Shown: positions 5,624-6,389 of the stretch, in pieces
How positions within the stretch are numbered: the stretch's first letter is position 1
Layout: every line of letters starts with the position of its first letter
NCBI GenBank assembly: GCA_012959845.1
Contig: DUCL01000017.1
Coordinates: forward strand, 1 to 6,389
Source of the DNA: Candidatus Poseidoniales archaeon
Lineage (GTDB): Archaea; Thermoplasmatota; Poseidoniia; Poseidoniales; Poseidoniaceae
Length of the DNA stretch: 6,389 nt
Direction: 5' to 3'
Translations under genes and position numbers: made by a program
The notes under the pieces: model-generated
The model's database searches: none
Seen by the model: only the letters and a program-made list of their open reading frames with translations
What the model was told of the DNA's origin: nothing

Positions 5624-6121
5624 ATGGGAGACGAGGTTTGGTATGCAACAATTGTTGGAGTTGTAGTATTAAGTGGATTGAGTATTTTCTACATCCTTTA
5701 TCTTGCAAAGATACGTCGGACGAAAACAAATGCTGCTTGGAAACAAGCCGCAACAGAACTGGGACTCGATTTCACTCCAGTTACGCGAATATTTGGTAAA
5801 TATAGAATGAGTGGGGTAATTGGAAAACAACTGAGTTGTTCGGTTTGGGCGTATACAGAATCTAATGGGCAAGGAGGATATACTACATTCATGAATTATG
5901 AAGTGAGGTTTTCCAAGCCACTCAATAAGGTAAAGGAACTTCTCACACCCAATATTCAATCTAAACTCTTAGAGGTAAATAATGTCCTGAAGAAGGTAGT
6001 AGTTTCTGATGATTCTATCAACTCCACTCGTGTGAGTGGTTTCATTCGTAAATCAGAGATTTTGGTTCAAAATGTCAAACTACTGATACAATTGGCTGAG
6101 TTGATTATTACAACCGATTAA
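5624..6121 (+). CDS. Membrane-anchored protein of unknown function
   Basis: The 165-residue protein has one N-terminal membrane helix at about 7-29, followed by Lys-Ile-Arg-Arg, which puts the remainder in the cytoplasm. The soluble part begins with W39 and LGLDF (46-50), then GKYRMSGVIGKQL (58-70), a strand-rich section with a Gly-rich turn (SNGQGGY), and an alpha/beta C-terminus of alternating helix and strand ending in a long Leu/Ile helix. The order (Trp helix, LGL-aromatic, a G-x-x-G-K/R turn, alternating strands) reminds me of uncharacterised single-pass proteins seen in several phyla, but I cannot name a family. No catalytic motif is visible. ATG 5624 is the start; no Shine-Dalgarno site or convincing TATA box precedes it. 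A CCCCCT element lies 56 nt upstream. It appears complete. Confidence 0.75.
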   Translation: MGDEVWYATIVGVVVLSGLSIFYILYLAKIRRTKTNAAWKQAATELGLDFTPVTRIFGKYRMSGVIGKQLSCSVWAYTESNGQGGYTTFMNYEVRFSKPLNKVKELLTPNIQSKLLEVNNVLKKVVVSDDSINSTRVSGFIRKSEILVQNVKLLIQLAELIITTD

Positions 6122-6191
6122 TTTCATGGATTGCTTGCGTCGAACCAGTGGTGGCAGAAGGCATTGATTTACTCTAATTGTGAAAACCACA

Positions 6192-6199
6192 TTTGAAAT
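6192..6199 (+). promoter_or_regulatory. Weak TATA-like box for the alpha/beta hydrolase gene
   Basis: TTTGAAAT is centred about 26 bp before ATG 6222, the spacing for a leaderless archaeal transcript. The stretch 6122-6221 holds no coding frame that I can support and no other clear signal. Confidence 0.25.
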
Positions 6200-6221
6200 G
6201 ATGTAAGTCATCCCAACACTC

Positions 6222-6389
6222 ATGGTCGAGCGATTGCAAGTTCAATCTCACTCTCCATTTGAGATTCATCACATACTGACCGGTTTGGAAAAAACTCCAG
6301 AAGTAATCGTTGAGTCTGAACTGTTTCTGCCAGAAGGTGAAGGACCATTCGGATGTGTAATTGCCCTTCACGGAAGCAATGGTTGGGCA
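6222..6389 (+). CDS. Dienelactone-hydrolase-like alpha/beta hydrolase, N-terminal part
   Basis: A frame opens at ATG 6222 and runs off the window end, giving 56 residues. An in-frame TAA at 6204-6206 makes this the only plausible ATG start. The N-terminus (VQSHSPFEI), then VESELFLPEGEGPFG and VIALHGSNGW (46-55), match the opening of dienelactone-hydrolase-type serine hydrolases. There a lid-like strand pair precedes the first core beta strand, and HGSNG supplies the oxyanion-hole turn. The nucleophile, acid and histidine lie beyond the window. No signal peptide is visible, so a cytoplasmic enzyme is expected. The substrate cannot be deduced. It follows the 5624 gene by 100 bp on the same strand, but a TATA-like box at leaderless spacing suggests its own promoter. 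Confidence 0.75.
   Translation, partial: MVERLQVQSHSPFEIHHILTGLEKTPEVIVESELFLPEGEGPFGCVIALHGSNGWA

Noticed and set aside
5526..5753. 75-codon minus-strand frame over the GC-rich dyad
   Set aside because: It runs through the dyad and antisense to the 5624 gene, with no domain-like features. The 39-residue frame downstream is far more protein-like.
1..6389. Defence system, CRISPR array, insertion sequence or prophage
   Set aside because: There are no spaced direct repeats, transposase or integrase motifs, or terminal inverted repeats, and no nuclease or helicase genes. The content is ordinary chromosomal and envelope-related.

Overview
This looks like a chromosomal segment from an uncultured marine euryarchaeon, most probably Marine Group II / Candidatus Poseidoniales. 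That placement is inference. It rests on an archaeal-type HisRS (SYNL in place of the bacterial RYDGL histidine motif), a secreted protein ending in a PGF-CTERM-like tail (PGF, one hydrophobic helix, KK, acidic end), a SAP-membrane-zinc ribbon protein, few clear Shine-Dalgarno sites, and AT-rich composition. No 16S or other decisive marker is present.

Layout. 1-558 (+) is the C-terminal part of a secreted, surface-anchored protein that begins outside the window. 620-1408 (+) encodes a SAP domain, four membrane helices, a tandem-repeat linker and a zinc ribbon. 1437-2771 (-) is hisS, convergent with the SAP gene across only 28 bp. A 170-bp divergent region follows, then a DUF3592-type membrane protein (2942-3568, +). 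3666-5327 (+) is a lipoprotein glycoside hydrolase resembling GH39, with both catalytic glutamates visible. Convergent with it, and below usual ORF length cutoffs, lies a 39-residue single-helix membrane protein (5371-5490, -). 5624-6121 (+) is a membrane-anchored protein of unknown function. 6222 to the window end (+) is the start of a dienelactone-hydrolase-like alpha/beta hydrolase.

How the genes work together. The genes are mostly single units with their own upstream regions; I see no clear operon. The theme is the cell envelope: a sortase-type anchored protein, three or four small membrane proteins of unknown role, and an exported glycosidase that could feed on algal or detrital polysaccharide. 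HisRS is the only certain housekeeping gene.

Non-coding signals. Four upstream regions carry a C-run element; in three of them CCCCCT lies 55-58 nt before the start codon. The region between the 39-residue gene and the 5624 gene holds two inverted copies that form a strong dyad. A 7+7 bp dyad covers the expected transcription start of the glycosidase gene. I found no CRISPR, tRNA, rRNA, insertion sequence or clear defence system.
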